Shown piece by piece: positions 17,004 through 25,875 of a stretch of 64,000 bases of DNA. A program made the translations under genes and the position numbers. Position 1 is the first letter of the stretch, and every line of letters begins with the position of its first letter. Source of the stretch: Acidobacteriota bacterium (lineage in GTDB: Bacteria; Acidobacteriota; Aminicenantia; Aminicenantales; Saccharicenantaceae); the NCBI GenBank assembly GCA_033549365.1, contig JAWSUF010000013.1:1-64000 (forward strand). The letters are read 5' to 3'. The notes beneath the pieces were generated by a model. The model was not told where the DNA came from, did not search any database, and worked only from the letters and a program-made list of their open reading frames with translations.

Positions 17004-17171
17004 ATGATCAGATTCCTCACTGTCAAGGAAATATGCTTGATATTGGCGGTATCCAGGGGGACTGTTATTCGATGGATTCGTTCCGGCCGGCTGCCAGCTA
17101 TCAAGTTGGGAGATGGCCGATGCTGGCGGGTCCGGGAGCAGGATCTAAAAGAATTCACTGAGAGGATATAA
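17004..17171 (+). CDS. Excisionase-type helix-turn-helix protein upstream of the integrase
   Basis: A 55-residue HTH_17 protein: FLTVKEICLILAVSRGTVIR forms the helix-turn-helix, and RLPAIKLGDGRCWRVREQDL forms the wing and following helix. I chose the ATG at 17004 because an AGGAGGAG site lies directly before it; an in-frame ATG at 16980 lacks one. The integrase starts 34 bases after its stop, so they are probably one transcript. Typical role: binds near the attachment site and steers the integrase toward excision, or regulates integrase expression. Confidence 0.78.
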   Translation: MIRFLTVKEICLILAVSRGTVIRWIRSGRLPAIKLGDGRCWRVREQDLKEFTERI

Positions 17172-17204
17172 GAATGCACATCCAAGAAACCAAGGAGAAA
17201 AACA

Positions 17205-18323
17205 ATGGCAAGAACAAGTAAAGTTCGAGTCATCAAGCTCCCTGATGGCCGATATGGTTATGACCTTTGGTTCAAGCAGAAGCGTTACAGGAAAATCACA
17301 GGTCTGAATAGAAGCGAAACGATTAAGGCCGGATACAAGAAGCTCCGAGATCTCGAACAAATGAGCCTGGGAATCATCGATGTCGACGCCGACCAGGCGC
17401 CCGTTCTGTTCGAGGTTTTTGCTGAAGATTTCATCAAGAAACACTCAAGGCTTAACAAGCGGCCGGCATCTGTTGGGAGTGACTTAAACTCCCTTAAGCA
17501 TCTTAAGCGGTATTTTAAGAACAAGTATCTTCATGCCATCGACCCCGAGCTTGTAGAGGATTACAAAGCGCAACGGCGGTCCTGTGTGTCGGCTGCAAGC
17601 GTCAACCGTGAAATCGCGCTCCTGAAGACGATCATGGCCAAGGCGGTCGAATGGAAACGGATCGCCGTCAATCCGATTGCAGGGAAGGCCGTCAGGAAGT
17701 TTATGGAGCCCGAACAGGAAATGCGTATCCTGACGCCCGATGAAGCCCGCCGACTTATCGAAGCAGCCACAGGACACCTGAAGCCGTTTCTCATCATTGC
17801 ACTTAATACCGGTATGCGACGGAACGAGATCCTGACCCTCCGCTGGGACAATCTGGATTTCACCAAAGGAGAGATCATCGTCCGGCCGGAGATTTCGAAG
17901 AGCAAACGGCGGCGTCTTGTCCCGATGAATAACGAGGTTGCTGAGGCGCTCCGGACCATAGAAAAAAACAGCCCGTTTTTGTTCTATAACCCGGAAACAA
18001 AAAGCAATATCAAGGACATCAAACAGCCGTTTTCTACAGCGAAACGTTTGGCTAAGATTAGAGGGCATCTCAGGGTTCATGATCTCCGACACACTGCGGC
18101 AAGCTGGATGGTCGAGGCCGGCGCGGACATTATGACGGTAAAGGAAGTCCTGGGCCATGCTTCCGTCGTAACCACGATGCGCTATTGTCATCCCACCAGG
18201 GAATCGAAGCGCAGAGCGGTGGATATACTATCCAATCGCCTCAAGACGGACATTTTAGTGGACAGTCGACAGACAAGCGAGGCCGTTAGACAGCCCGTAT
18301 CTGAAAGCTATCATTACAATTAG
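17205..18323 (+). CDS. Tyrosine recombinase (island integrase)
   Basis: A 372-residue phage-type integrase. A short N-terminal arm-binding region (residues 5-60) precedes a SAM-like core-binding domain (about 65-150) and the catalytic domain (about 170-345). The catalytic set is visible: Arg in NTGMRRNEIL near 206, H-x-x-R in HDLRHTAASW near 292, and LGHASVVTTMRYCH near 315-329 with the Tyr nucleophile. Full length with no damage. It ends 17 bases before a tRNA-Arg 3' fragment, the expected attachment site, so it is very likely the enzyme that inserted the element lying to its left. Confidence 0.92.
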   Translation: MARTSKVRVIKLPDGRYGYDLWFKQKRYRKITGLNRSETIKAGYKKLRDLEQMSLGIIDVDADQAPVLFEVFAEDFIKKHSRLNKRPASVGSDLNSLKHLKRYFKNKYLHAIDPELVEDYKAQRRSCVSAASVNREIALLKTIMAKAVEWKRIAVNPIAGKAVRKFMEPEQEMRILTPDEARRLIEAATGHLKPFLIIALNTGMRRNEILTLRWDNLDFTKGEIIVRPEISKSKRRRLVPMNNEVAEALRTIEKNSPFLFYNPETKSNIKDIKQPFSTAKRLAKIRGHLRVHDLRHTAASWMVEAGADIMTVKEVLGHASVVTTMRYCHPTRESKRRAVDILSNRLKTDILVDSRQTSEAVRQPVSESYHYN

Positions 18324-18340
18324 AAGATAATTAGTTTGTT

Positions 18341-18387
18341 GACTACGAATCAGAAGGTCGCACGTTCAAGTCGTGCCGGGCGCGCCA
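18341..18387 (+). other. Attachment site: 3' half of tRNA-Arg(ACG)
   Basis: The 47 bases from the anticodon loop (CTACGAA, anticodon ACG) through the variable loop, an intact T-arm (GCACG / TTCAAGT / CGTGC) and acceptor strand CGGGCGC to CCA match the 3' part of tRNA-Arg. The bases upstream (TAGTTTGTT) do not continue as a tRNA, and no 5' half lies in the window. This is the pattern left when an integrase uses a tRNA 3' end as crossover: the intact tRNA should be at the other end of the element, left of position 1. Confidence 0.85.
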
Positions 18388-18495
18388 CTTCGCTCCCTCT
18401 TGATTTTGACTGCAATCCCCATTGACTTCCGGGATTTCGTGATTTAGGCTTGTCGCATCGCTTTGAAGCCGCAGGTGCGGTGGGAAAGGATTGCG

Positions 18496-19932
18496 ATGAG
18501 ACAATTCCGGACAGCCGTCATCATAACGGCCGTTATTGCCGCCGGGGTCTCCGCGGCGGGCGGTCAGCTTTTCACCCCGGAACTTCCTAGCGGAGTTCGG
18601 ATTCGGCCTGAAAACCGGTATTTCGATGTTTTGCCGCGCATCGTGCCGGCCGATATGACGTCCACAGTTGTCATCGTCCCGCTCTTCGACCACGTGCGGT
18701 TCGATCCGGAATGCCAATATGAGCTCACCTATGCTCCGATGGAATTTCCGCCGCTTCGGGGCGGACAGGCCCCGAGAACAAAGACCCCGCTCGTTCCCGA
18801 AGACGGGGTTTTTCGGATCACGATGATGTTCGAGGAGGAGCAGGAGCACACGCTGATCATCGACGCCGTCTGCGGCGAAAAAAAACATCGGGTCGGGGAT
18901 TTCCGGGTGTATTCGGCGGCTGAAGACCTGTTCGGCCTTCGTCCGTTCAAGGGGGATTTCCATTTTCACAGCCACAAAAGCGACGGCATCGAATCGCCCG
19001 GATATGTTGTCGCCGCAGGCCGCAGGGCCGGTCTTGATTTCGCCGCCCTCACGGATCACCACCGGTATGCGCCCTCCCTTGAGGCGGCGGAAGCGTTTTC
19101 CGGGGTTCCGATCGACTTCCGGATTTACCCCGGCGAGGAAGTCCATACGCCGGATAACCCCGTGCATATTCTGAGTTTCGGCGCCCGTTCGGGTATCACG
19201 GACATCTATCGGGACGACGACACATCCTACCGCCGTGAGGTGGAGGCGTTGATGACGTCTCTTCCGCCCACCCCTCCGGGTGTCAATCGCTTTCACTACG
19301 CGGCCTCAGTCTGGGCCTCGGAACGGATCCGCGAACGCGGCGGCCTGAGCATGCTCTGCCATCCCTATTGGATAACCGGGCTTCGTCACAATGTTGAGGA
19401 GCCGCTGCTGGACGTCTTTTTCGAACAGGGCATGTTCGATGCCCTGGAGCTCATCAGCGGGTTCGGCTGGGAAGAACTTCACAATATGGACGTCAATGCT
19501 CTCCAGGTCGCCCGCTACCTTGAAGAACGGGCCAAGGGCAGGCGGATCGCCGTTTGCGGCATCAGCGATGCCCACGGCGTCGAGAAAAGCGATGCGTTCG
19601 GCCGCTTCTACACCGTGTGTTTTTCTCCATCTCCCGAACTGCCGGATCTCATCGATGCGATCAAGGACTTGCGATCCGTAGCCGTCGAAGCGCCGGCCGG
19701 GCATCTGCCTCGAGCTTACGGTCCCTTCCGGTTCGTGAAATTCACCCAGTTCCTTCTGCGGGAAATCTTTCCCCGGCATGACGAACTCTGCTTCGAGGAG
19801 GGGCGTCTCATGCTTCAATATTTATCGGGAGACGCTTCGGCCGCCGACCGCCTGAAACGCCTTCAGGGCCAGACCGATAAGTTGTATGAAAAGTATTGGG
19901 CTCCGGCAACCACCGCATCTCGGACCCCATAA
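18496..19932 (+). CDS. Exported PHP-domain metal-dependent hydrolase-like protein
   Basis: A 478-residue protein with a signal peptide (MRQFRTAVIITAVIAAGVSA). Residues about 145-440 form a PHP (polymerase and histidinol phosphatase) domain with metal-binding motifs FHFHSH, LTDHH, PGEEVH and SDAHG. The N-terminal 120 residues look like a beta-sandwich. Secreted PHP proteins probably cleave phosphoesters, but the substrate cannot be read. The ATG at 18496 has a GGAAAGGA site; an in-frame ATG at 18463 would put charged residues before the signal peptide. First chromosomal gene right of the island. Confidence 0.75.
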   Translation: MRQFRTAVIITAVIAAGVSAAGGQLFTPELPSGVRIRPENRYFDVLPRIVPADMTSTVVIVPLFDHVRFDPECQYELTYAPMEFPPLRGGQAPRTKTPLVPEDGVFRITMMFEEEQEHTLIIDAVCGEKKHRVGDFRVYSAAEDLFGLRPFKGDFHFHSHKSDGIESPGYVVAAGRRAGLDFAALTDHHRYAPSLEAAEAFSGVPIDFRIYPGEEVHTPDNPVHILSFGARSGITDIYRDDDTSYRREVEALMTSLPPTPPGVNRFHYAASVWASERIRERGGLSMLCHPYWITGLRHNVEEPLLDVFFEQGMFDALELISGFGWEELHNMDVNALQVARYLEERAKGRRIAVCGISDAHGVEKSDAFGRFYTVCFSPSPELPDLIDAIKDLRSVAVEAPAGHLPRAYGPFRFVKFTQFLLREIFPRHDELCFEEGRLMLQYLSGDASAADRLKRLQGQTDKLYEKYWAPATTASRTP

Positions 19933-20037
19933 TTGATATCGAAGACTTCCCGGGCGAGTCGGCAAACTCGGGGAGACCTCCGAGCTCCCTCGATGGGAGA
20001 GACTTCTTGGATATTGAAGATGTGATAAAATCAGATC

Positions 20038-20790
20038 ATGAAAATCGTAAAAGCCGTCTTCCTGGTCTTCATCATGATTGCGGCGCCGGCCGCCCCGGAA
20101 GCCGGCTTATCCGGGAACTCGCCCGGATATCTCGAACGCCACATCCGAAGCATTTATCTTGAGCCCGACGATGTTTTCGTCGCCCGGGCCGTCAACCGGT
20201 TTCATAGCCTGGGCCGGGCCCATATCCAGCATTGGATTCCGCGCTGTCCGGACGACAGTGCCTGTGTCGCCCTGAGACTTCGCGATGGCCTATTCATCGT
20301 GAGGAGACATTTCGAAACAGGCGCCGTGACCGCGTATCCCCTTGATCAGGAGAGCAATCCGGATGCCCGGCACTATCGGAATCTTCTGGGCCTCCACCTG
20401 GCCTCGGATCCCTCCGTTTGGGTCTCCGATCTCATTCTCGACTCGCTCGTTCGAACACCGCATAGGGATTTTCTCTTTTTCCGCTATGAACGGCTGGAAA
20501 AGGATTCGGCCTCGCTGGTTGCAGCCGATCTCAAACTGCCCCGGACTTTTTTCCAGGGATTTGTTCATATCGATGACAGGAGACTGACGGGTCCGAAGAT
20601 CGAAACGATCGTCGCCCGGCCGCCGATGGATGAGTACGAACGGGAACTCTGGGATGTTTTCCTGTTTGAAGGACGAGAAAACATCCTCATCCGAAAACTC
20701 GTTTATGATGCCGAGCTCTTTGAGGTTTTCGTCGAGGAGAACGGCAGGCGGATGACCCGGGTCCTGGAATTCATCTTCAGCGGGGATTGA
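20038..20790 (+). CDS. Exported protein of unknown function
   Basis: A 250-residue protein with a signal peptide ending near APEA. No domain is recognised. The rest mixes helices and strands with many Arg/Asp pairs (LERHIRSIYLEPDDVFVARA) and ends LEFIFSGD. It lies 18 bases upstream of the acetyltransferase-deacetylase fusion gene and may share its transcript. High GC and codon use match the neighbours. Confidence 0.6.
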   Translation: MKIVKAVFLVFIMIAAPAAPEAGLSGNSPGYLERHIRSIYLEPDDVFVARAVNRFHSLGRAHIQHWIPRCPDDSACVALRLRDGLFIVRRHFETGAVTAYPLDQESNPDARHYRNLLGLHLASDPSVWVSDLILDSLVRTPHRDFLFFRYERLEKDSASLVAADLKLPRTFFQGFVHIDDRRLTGPKIETIVARPPMDEYERELWDVFLFEGRENILIRKLVYDAELFEVFVEENGRRMTRVLEFIFSGD

Positions 20791-20808
20791 ATCTGAAAGA
20801 GAGCCGCC

Positions 20809-22557
20809 GTGTTCAGAATCCGCAGGATCTTCGATAACGTCCGGACCATCGACCGGGAAGAAATCCGACAGGTTCAGGCCATCCTGAAGGAACAGTTCCA
20901 CCTGATCCCGCAGAAGGATATCGACAAACTTCCCGACATGTTGCTCAACCCTTTGAAACATCGCTTTCGGGCCATCCTTTTCGTCGCCGACAATCTCAAG
21001 GGCGACGTGCTGGGTTTTGCCCTTCTACTTCACGACCAGGCCCTCAAGTTCTGCTATCTGGATTTTCTTTCCGCCGCCAAAGGACTGACGGGGCGGGGGA
21101 TCGGAGGCTGTCTCTACGGAAGAGTCCGTGACGAAGCTCTGGCCCTGAAATCCGTCGGCATTTTTTTCGAATGCCTTCCCGACGATCCCGAACTCAGCCG
21201 GGACCCCGAGATTCGCAAGGAGAATGCTGCACGGTTGAGTTTCTATGAAAGGTTCGGCGCCCGACCGATCGCCGGCACCGATTATGAAACGCCTGTGAAA
21301 CCGGGCGGCGACAATCCCCCCTATCTTGTATTTGACGGATTGGGCCGGGACAAGCCCCTGCGACGTTCCGCCGCGAAGCGGATCGTGCGGGCGATTTTGT
21401 ACAGAAAATACCGCAAGTATTGCCCCAAGGATTACATCGACCGGGTCGTGGCCTCTTTTCGGGAGGATCCCGTCCGCTTGAGAAAACTCCAATATGTCCG
21501 GATTCCCGTTTCCGATCGGAAACCGGAGGCCGTTGTCGCCGAGGACACCAAAATCCTGCTCGTTGCGGGGAACAAACACGCCATTCACCACGTTCGGGAA
21601 AGAGGCTATGTCGAATCGCCCGTCAGGGTTCGGACCATTCTCAAGGAGATCGAGCCGCTGAACCTTTTCCGAAGGATTCCGGCCCGGCGTTTTTCCGAAA
21701 GCCATATCCTCAAGGTTCACGATCGCAAATATGTCTCCTATTTCAAGAAAGCCTGCCGGCTTCTCGAACCCGGGGAATCCATCTATCCCTATGTTTTTCC
21801 CATCCGGAATGCCGCCAGGCCGCCGCGGGAGACGGCCGTCAGGGCCGGCTACTATTGCATCGACACCTTCACACCTTTGAACGGCAACGCCTATCTGGCC
21901 GCTCGCGAGGCCGTCGATTGTGCCCTCACCGGGGCCCGAAGACTTTGGGAGGGCGATCTTCTGGTTTATGCGCTCGTCCGTCCTCCCGGACATCACGCCG
22001 AACGCGGCGCCTTTGGAGGGTTCTGTTATTTCAATTCGGCCGCCGTCGCCGCGGAATTCCTGAGACCGTCGGGTTCCGTCGCCATCCTCGATCTCGACTA
22101 TCATCATGGAAACGGCCAGCAGGAGATCTTCTACCGTCGCAAGAGCGTGTTGACGGTTTCCATCCACGGAAACCCTCGCTTTGCCTATCCCTATTTCAAC
22201 GGGTTCGAAAACGAACGCGGGCAGGGAGGAGGCCGGGGATACAACTTGAATTTGCCTCTGCCCGAGGAAGTCGGGGGACGGCGATACCGAAAAGCCCTGG
22301 ACATCGCCTTGAGAAAAATCCGGAGATTCAAGCCGTCCTACCTCATCGTCGCTCTGGGCCTCGACACCGCCAAGGGAGACCCGACGGGAACCTGGATGCT
22401 CGGATCGAAAGATTTTGAGGAAAACGGTCGCCGGATCGGCATGCTCAAGCTGCCCACGCTGGTCGTTCAGGAAGGGGGCTATAACCACCGGAACCTCGGC
22501 GTCAACGCCCGCCATTTTTTCATCGGCCTCCACACCGGAATGCATGGACCGAGCTGA
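20809..22557 (+). CDS. GNAT acetyltransferase-histone deacetylase family fusion
   Basis: A 582-residue two-domain protein with a GTG start. Residues about 1-190 look like a GNAT N-acetyltransferase (strand LGFALLLHD, then GLTGRGIGGCLYGRV as the acetyl-CoA loop, then FYERFGARP). Residues about 240-580 are a class II-like histone deacetylase/acetylpolyamine amidohydrolase domain: RPPGHHAE near 395 (His dyad), LDLDYHHGNG near 427 (zinc Asp/His), a third zinc Asp in GLDTAKGD near 520, and EGGY near 556 (catalytic Tyr). All zinc and catalytic residues are present. The protein could both add and remove acetyl groups on polyamines, lysines or small amines; the substrate is not known. Confidence 0.82.
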   Translation: MFRIRRIFDNVRTIDREEIRQVQAILKEQFHLIPQKDIDKLPDMLLNPLKHRFRAILFVADNLKGDVLGFALLLHDQALKFCYLDFLSAAKGLTGRGIGGCLYGRVRDEALALKSVGIFFECLPDDPELSRDPEIRKENAARLSFYERFGARPIAGTDYETPVKPGGDNPPYLVFDGLGRDKPLRRSAAKRIVRAILYRKYRKYCPKDYIDRVVASFREDPVRLRKLQYVRIPVSDRKPEAVVAEDTKILLVAGNKHAIHHVRERGYVESPVRVRTILKEIEPLNLFRRIPARRFSESHILKVHDRKYVSYFKKACRLLEPGESIYPYVFPIRNAARPPRETAVRAGYYCIDTFTPLNGNAYLAAREAVDCALTGARRLWEGDLLVYALVRPPGHHAERGAFGGFCYFNSAAVAAEFLRPSGSVAILDLDYHHGNGQQEIFYRRKSVLTVSIHGNPRFAYPYFNGFENERGQGGGRGYNLNLPLPEEVGGRRYRKALDIALRKIRRFKPSYLIVALGLDTAKGDPTGTWMLGSKDFEENGRRIGMLKLPTLVVQEGGYNHRNLGVNARHFFIGLHTGMHGPS

Positions 22558-22796
22558 TGGAAAAGCTTTTCCCGGCCGTCCTGATTCTCGGCCCGACGGG
22601 ATCCGGCAAAACCCCTTTGGGACGGGAACTCGAGACCCGGGGACATGCCGGGAGGCGCTGCCGTCATTTCGATTTCGGCGCCGAGATGCGGGCCCTGGCC
22701 GGCGGACCGCAGGACTCCGGAGAAATCATCTTTAACAATCTTCAAAAGCATGACAACATGGTCCGCGACGCCATGTCATCGGGAAATATCCGTTGA
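22557..22796 (+). pseudogene. Truncated P-loop nucleotide kinase-like gene
   Basis: A 79-residue reading frame whose ATG overlaps the stop of the upstream gene. It begins with a Walker A motif (LGPTGSGKT, residues 10-18) and continues as adenylate kinase-like P-loop proteins do (RCRHFDFGAEMRAL), then stops after about 79 residues, far short of the 170-200 such enzymes need. No continuation is seen in another frame before the next gene. The C69 peptidase promoter sits at its end, so a deletion may have joined the two. It could still make a short protein. Confidence 0.55.
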
Positions 22797-22821
22797 CAGG
22801 CATGACCGGCTTCGAAATAAT
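22793..22821 (+). promoter_or_regulatory. Predicted promoter of the C69 dipeptidase
   Basis: TTGACA at 22793-22798 and AATAAT at 22816-22821 are 17 bases apart, 32 bases upstream of the dipeptidase ATG, with AGGAGGA between. Confidence 0.6.
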
Positions 22822-22852
22822 AAATGCTGAAAAACAAAGGAGGACGATTCCC

Positions 22853-24529
22853 ATGACCAGAAACATTCTCAAGTCACCGGCGGCCCGCTGGATAGGTGCG
22901 GCCGGGCTTTTCATCGCAGTCCTGTTTCTTGCATCCGGGCCGACAACGGCTGTGCCGCCGGCCGATCCGGATTGTATCGAGGAGTGCGGCTGGGGATGCA
23001 CAAGCATCCAGGTCGGCCGCCTGGCCACGACGGATGGTTCGGTCATCACGTGCCACACCTGCGACGGAAACTACAGGATGTGGCTGAACATCGTCCCCAG
23101 GGCGAAGTGGCCGGAAAACGCCGTGAACAAGGTATACAGAGGCAAAATGCACACGGAAACCGCCGCCGATCTTCGGGGCATCGTCGAGCTGGGATCCATT
23201 CCCCAGGTGCCCGAGACCTTTGCCTATCTCAATGTCGCCTATCCCGGCATGAACGAACACGGCCTGATGATCGGAGAAACCACGATCGGAGGGCGGCGCG
23301 AACTTTACAATTCCGAAGGCCTGTTCATGATCGAGGAAATCCAAAGGATCGTCCTCGAGAGATGCAAGACAGCCCGCGAGGCCATCGAACTGGCCGGCAA
23401 GCTTGTCAAGGAATACGGCTACGGCGACAACGGAGAATGTCTGACCTTTGCCGATTCGCGTGAAGTCTGGCATTTCGAAATCTTCGGGGCGGGCCCCTTC
23501 GAAAAGGGAGCCGTATGGGCCGCCGTCCGCATTCCGGACGACCACGTGGGCGTTTCGGCCAACATACCCCGGATCAGCGAAATCGATCTTAAAAATCCCG
23601 ACCGCTATATGGCCTCGGACAATGTCTTTTCCGTGGCCGAGGAAATGGGCTGGTGGGATCCGCAGAGCGGCGAGCCGTTCAAGTTCTGGAAGGCCTACAG
23701 CGGCCGCAAACCCTTCGCCATCCGGGATTTCTTCATTCTGAGCACGCTGGCGCCGTCCCTGAATCTCAGCATGGATGCCGAGGAGCTGCCGTTTTCGGTC
23801 AAGCCGGAAAAGAAGCTGTCCGTCCGCGACGTTCTGGCTCTTTATCGGGAAACGTACGAGGGTACGGCCTATGACATGACCCAAAACCTCAAGGTTCCGC
23901 CCCGCCCCGTCCGGCCGGGCAGCCAACCCGCCGATGACGCTCCCGCTCCGGAAATGGTCAAGAGTCCCTTGGCCAACCCCTGGATGTCCCGCGACCTCAT
24001 GGCACTGTTCAACGCCCTCAAACCCGGCGCCGTCGAGCCTCAACGAACGATCGCCATCTCCGCCTGTGCCTATGCCACCGTCCTTCAGGGCCGGAGCTGG
24101 CTGCCTCCGTCCGTGGGCACGATCTGCTGGTTTGCTTTCGACAACCCGGCCCAGAGCGCCCGGATTCCGATTTTCGCCGGGGTGACGGAACTTCCGCCGA
24201 GCTTCGAAGTCTGCGCCCAGCACCGTTTCCGGACGGATTCGGCGGCCTGGGCCTTCCGGCGGGCGGCGCGTCTCTCGACCGTCCGGTGGGGAGACACGCG
24301 CAAGGTCATCGAGGACACCATCAAGGAGTTCGAGGACAAGGCCTTCGCCGATCTTCCGCTCATCGAAAAGAAAGTTCTGGACATCATGAACAGCAAGACG
24401 CCCGACCAGGAACCGTTCACCGTCGAGGAATATCTGACCAAGTACACGAACGACTTCGCCCGGGCGGCGATTCAGAAATACTGGGAGTTGGGGGATAGGT
24501 TCTGGGCACAATTCGCCCGCGGCTTCTAG
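22853..24529 (+). CDS. Exported C69-family dipeptidase
   Basis: A 558-residue secreted peptidase. The signal peptide is residues 1-33. Family C69 enzymes are Ntn hydrolases whose N-terminal cysteine is exposed by removal of a propeptide; here GWGCTSIQVGR gives Cys49 as nucleophile, and ATTDGSVITCHTCD supplies the next conserved strand. The rest (MNEHGLMIGETTIGGR, SVGTICWFAFD) fits the family across the full length. It would split dipeptides or short peptides outside the cytoplasm. The ATG at 22853 has AGGAGGA directly upstream. With the S9 peptidase and class IV aminotransferase nearby this suggests peptide and amino-acid use. Confidence 0.88.
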   Translation: MTRNILKSPAARWIGAAGLFIAVLFLASGPTTAVPPADPDCIEECGWGCTSIQVGRLATTDGSVITCHTCDGNYRMWLNIVPRAKWPENAVNKVYRGKMHTETAADLRGIVELGSIPQVPETFAYLNVAYPGMNEHGLMIGETTIGGRRELYNSEGLFMIEEIQRIVLERCKTAREAIELAGKLVKEYGYGDNGECLTFADSREVWHFEIFGAGPFEKGAVWAAVRIPDDHVGVSANIPRISEIDLKNPDRYMASDNVFSVAEEMGWWDPQSGEPFKFWKAYSGRKPFAIRDFFILSTLAPSLNLSMDAEELPFSVKPEKKLSVRDVLALYRETYEGTAYDMTQNLKVPPRPVRPGSQPADDAPAPEMVKSPLANPWMSRDLMALFNALKPGAVEPQRTIAISACAYATVLQGRSWLPPSVGTICWFAFDNPAQSARIPIFAGVTELPPSFEVCAQHRFRTDSAAWAFRRAARLSTVRWGDTRKVIEDTIKEFEDKAFADLPLIEKKVLDIMNSKTPDQEPFTVEEYLTKYTNDFARAAIQKYWELGDRFWAQFARGF

Positions 24530-24709
24530 CTCAGATCTTCATCAAAATGCCGAGTTTTTGAACTCTTTTCTTATTCGGCATTTTGACCCTGCGGGCGAGC
24601 CGATCCGGCCACATCCGCTGCGTTGCGAAGGGTTCGCAGTACCGGGAGTACAGCTTCACCCTCCGCGCCTTGCATCTGCAGCCGCCTCGACTCGTGAAGA
24701 GCCGAGCTA
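24527..24709. repeat. Intergenic repeat, long copy, between convergent genes
   Basis: Positions 24646-24698 are identical over 53 bases to 43462-43514. The outer arms TAGCTCAGATCTTCA (24527-24541) and TGAAGAGCCGAGCTA (24695-24709) are complementary at 13 of 15 positions, and they differ in sequence from the arms of the other copy although those also pair. Inside the left half is a perfect 12-bp hairpin (24542-24553 with 24575-24586) enclosing a smaller one (GAGTT/AACTC). The copy starts at the stop codon of the dipeptidase gene and faces a convergent gene, so it may also serve as a transcription terminator. Confidence 0.75.
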
Positions 24710-24768
24710 ATCACCGGAACTGTGCATTAATTTGGCGTTAGGACGCACAGCCCCGGCTCAACTCTTCA

Positions 24769-25857
24769 TCAAAGGGTGTAGCGGCAGAGTTTCATGCCCG
24801 GCGGAAGCGGCGCCTTGTCCTTGTAGATGTCCAGGTAGGCCGCCTTGGCCTCGGCCAGCTTCGTCCACAGCGGATGTCCGGTGTCGGGTTCATGGACGGC
24901 AACAATGTTTTTGTCGCGGTCGGTGAGAGTCAGCTTATGGCAGCGATTCATGACGCCCGCCGTGCCGATGCTGGCGGTGACCACCAACTCTTTCGAGTGC
25001 GTCTTTTCCACGAGTTCTCCATAGAGAATATGCCGCTCGACGACGGGAACATCATGGCTCTTCAGGATCGCCGTCATGCCCTGAATGGTCACGGAGGGCA
25101 GGATCAGGTTGTGCTCGGGGATTTTGACGATCGTGCCGTCCCGGAATCCGAACAGGCAGCAGGAGGAATCCCATTCCGTGATATGGCGCCTTTCGATGGG
25201 GTCATCGGGCCTGTCGTCGAGGAACAGAGCCGACGCGGCCTCGGGATCGATATCTTGGGCGGCGTCGACGGCCTTGACGCTCATGAGGTAATTGATACCG
25301 AGTTTCAGGCATCCCGTGCCGTTGATGCCGAGCGCCCGAACCATGTCGGGGATGACGGCTCCGGAGAACGGCTCTCCCAGATAGTTTTCATAGCGGCAGG
25401 CCGCGGCGCGGATGGCCGGCCGATTGGGGAAGGTGACGCCCATCGATTGCTCTTCGTCGATGGTGAAGGGACGGAGATAGCCCTGGGCTTCGAAACCGGC
25501 CATTTCTTCCAGAAATTCCCTCATGGAGGGATCCCCCAGATACTGGCGGACAATGAGGCTTTCCAGGTCATCCAGGGTCGGCACGAGGTCCTGCTGGTCG
25601 CGGCTGAGATTATAGGAAATGCCCCGGCGGAACCGCTCCAGGTTCTTGTCCCAGTTGAGGAAAACGATTTCCAGTGTGCCGGAGGAGGTTTTCCGGCTGA
25701 AGAAACGGATGCCTTCGAAGCAGAGAAATGCGCCGTAGTGGACGGACTTCGAGACGGCGAAAACACGGGCATCGGGTTCCAGGATGTCGAATTCCCGGCC
25801 TGTCAGGAGATAGCGCATCTGGTGGGGCGCCCATTTGACGCCTTCGAATTTAGCCAT
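24769..25857 (-). CDS. Class IV (branched-chain-type) aminotransferase
   Basis: A 362-residue PLP enzyme of the BCAT/D-amino-acid aminotransferase fold. Visible are the active-site stretch CLKLGINYLMSVKA, ITEWDSSCCLFGF (matching the usual T-E-x-x-x-x-N-x-F region, with Cys where Asn is common), LPSVTIQGMTAI (PLP phosphate loop) and TASIGTAGVMNRCHK near the C-terminus. Substrate is probably a branched-chain or similar amino acid; the altered residues make this uncertain. It lies 18 bases downstream of the S9 peptidase gene and is probably cotranscribed, linking peptide hydrolysis with amino-acid transamination. Confidence 0.75.
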   Translation of the reverse strand: MAKFEGVKWAPHQMRYLLTGREFDILEPDARVFAVSKSVHYGAFLCFEGIRFFSRKTSSGTLEIVFLNWDKNLERFRRGISYNLSRDQQDLVPTLDDLESLIVRQYLGDPSMREFLEEMAGFEAQGYLRPFTIDEEQSMGVTFPNRPAIRAAACRYENYLGEPFSGAVIPDMVRALGINGTGCLKLGINYLMSVKAVDAAQDIDPEAASALFLDDRPDDPIERRHITEWDSSCCLFGFRDGTIVKIPEHNLILPSVTIQGMTAILKSHDVPVVERHILYGELVEKTHSKELVVTASIGTAGVMNRCHKLTLTDRDKNIVAVHEPDTGHPLWTKLAEAKAAYLDIYKDKAPLPPGMKLCRYTL

Positions 25858-25875
25858 GGAAATGCTCCTTGAGAT

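Noticed and set aside
22874-24511. 545-codon minus-strand open frame
   Set aside because: Antisense shadow of the C69 dipeptidase, which has clear catalytic motifs.
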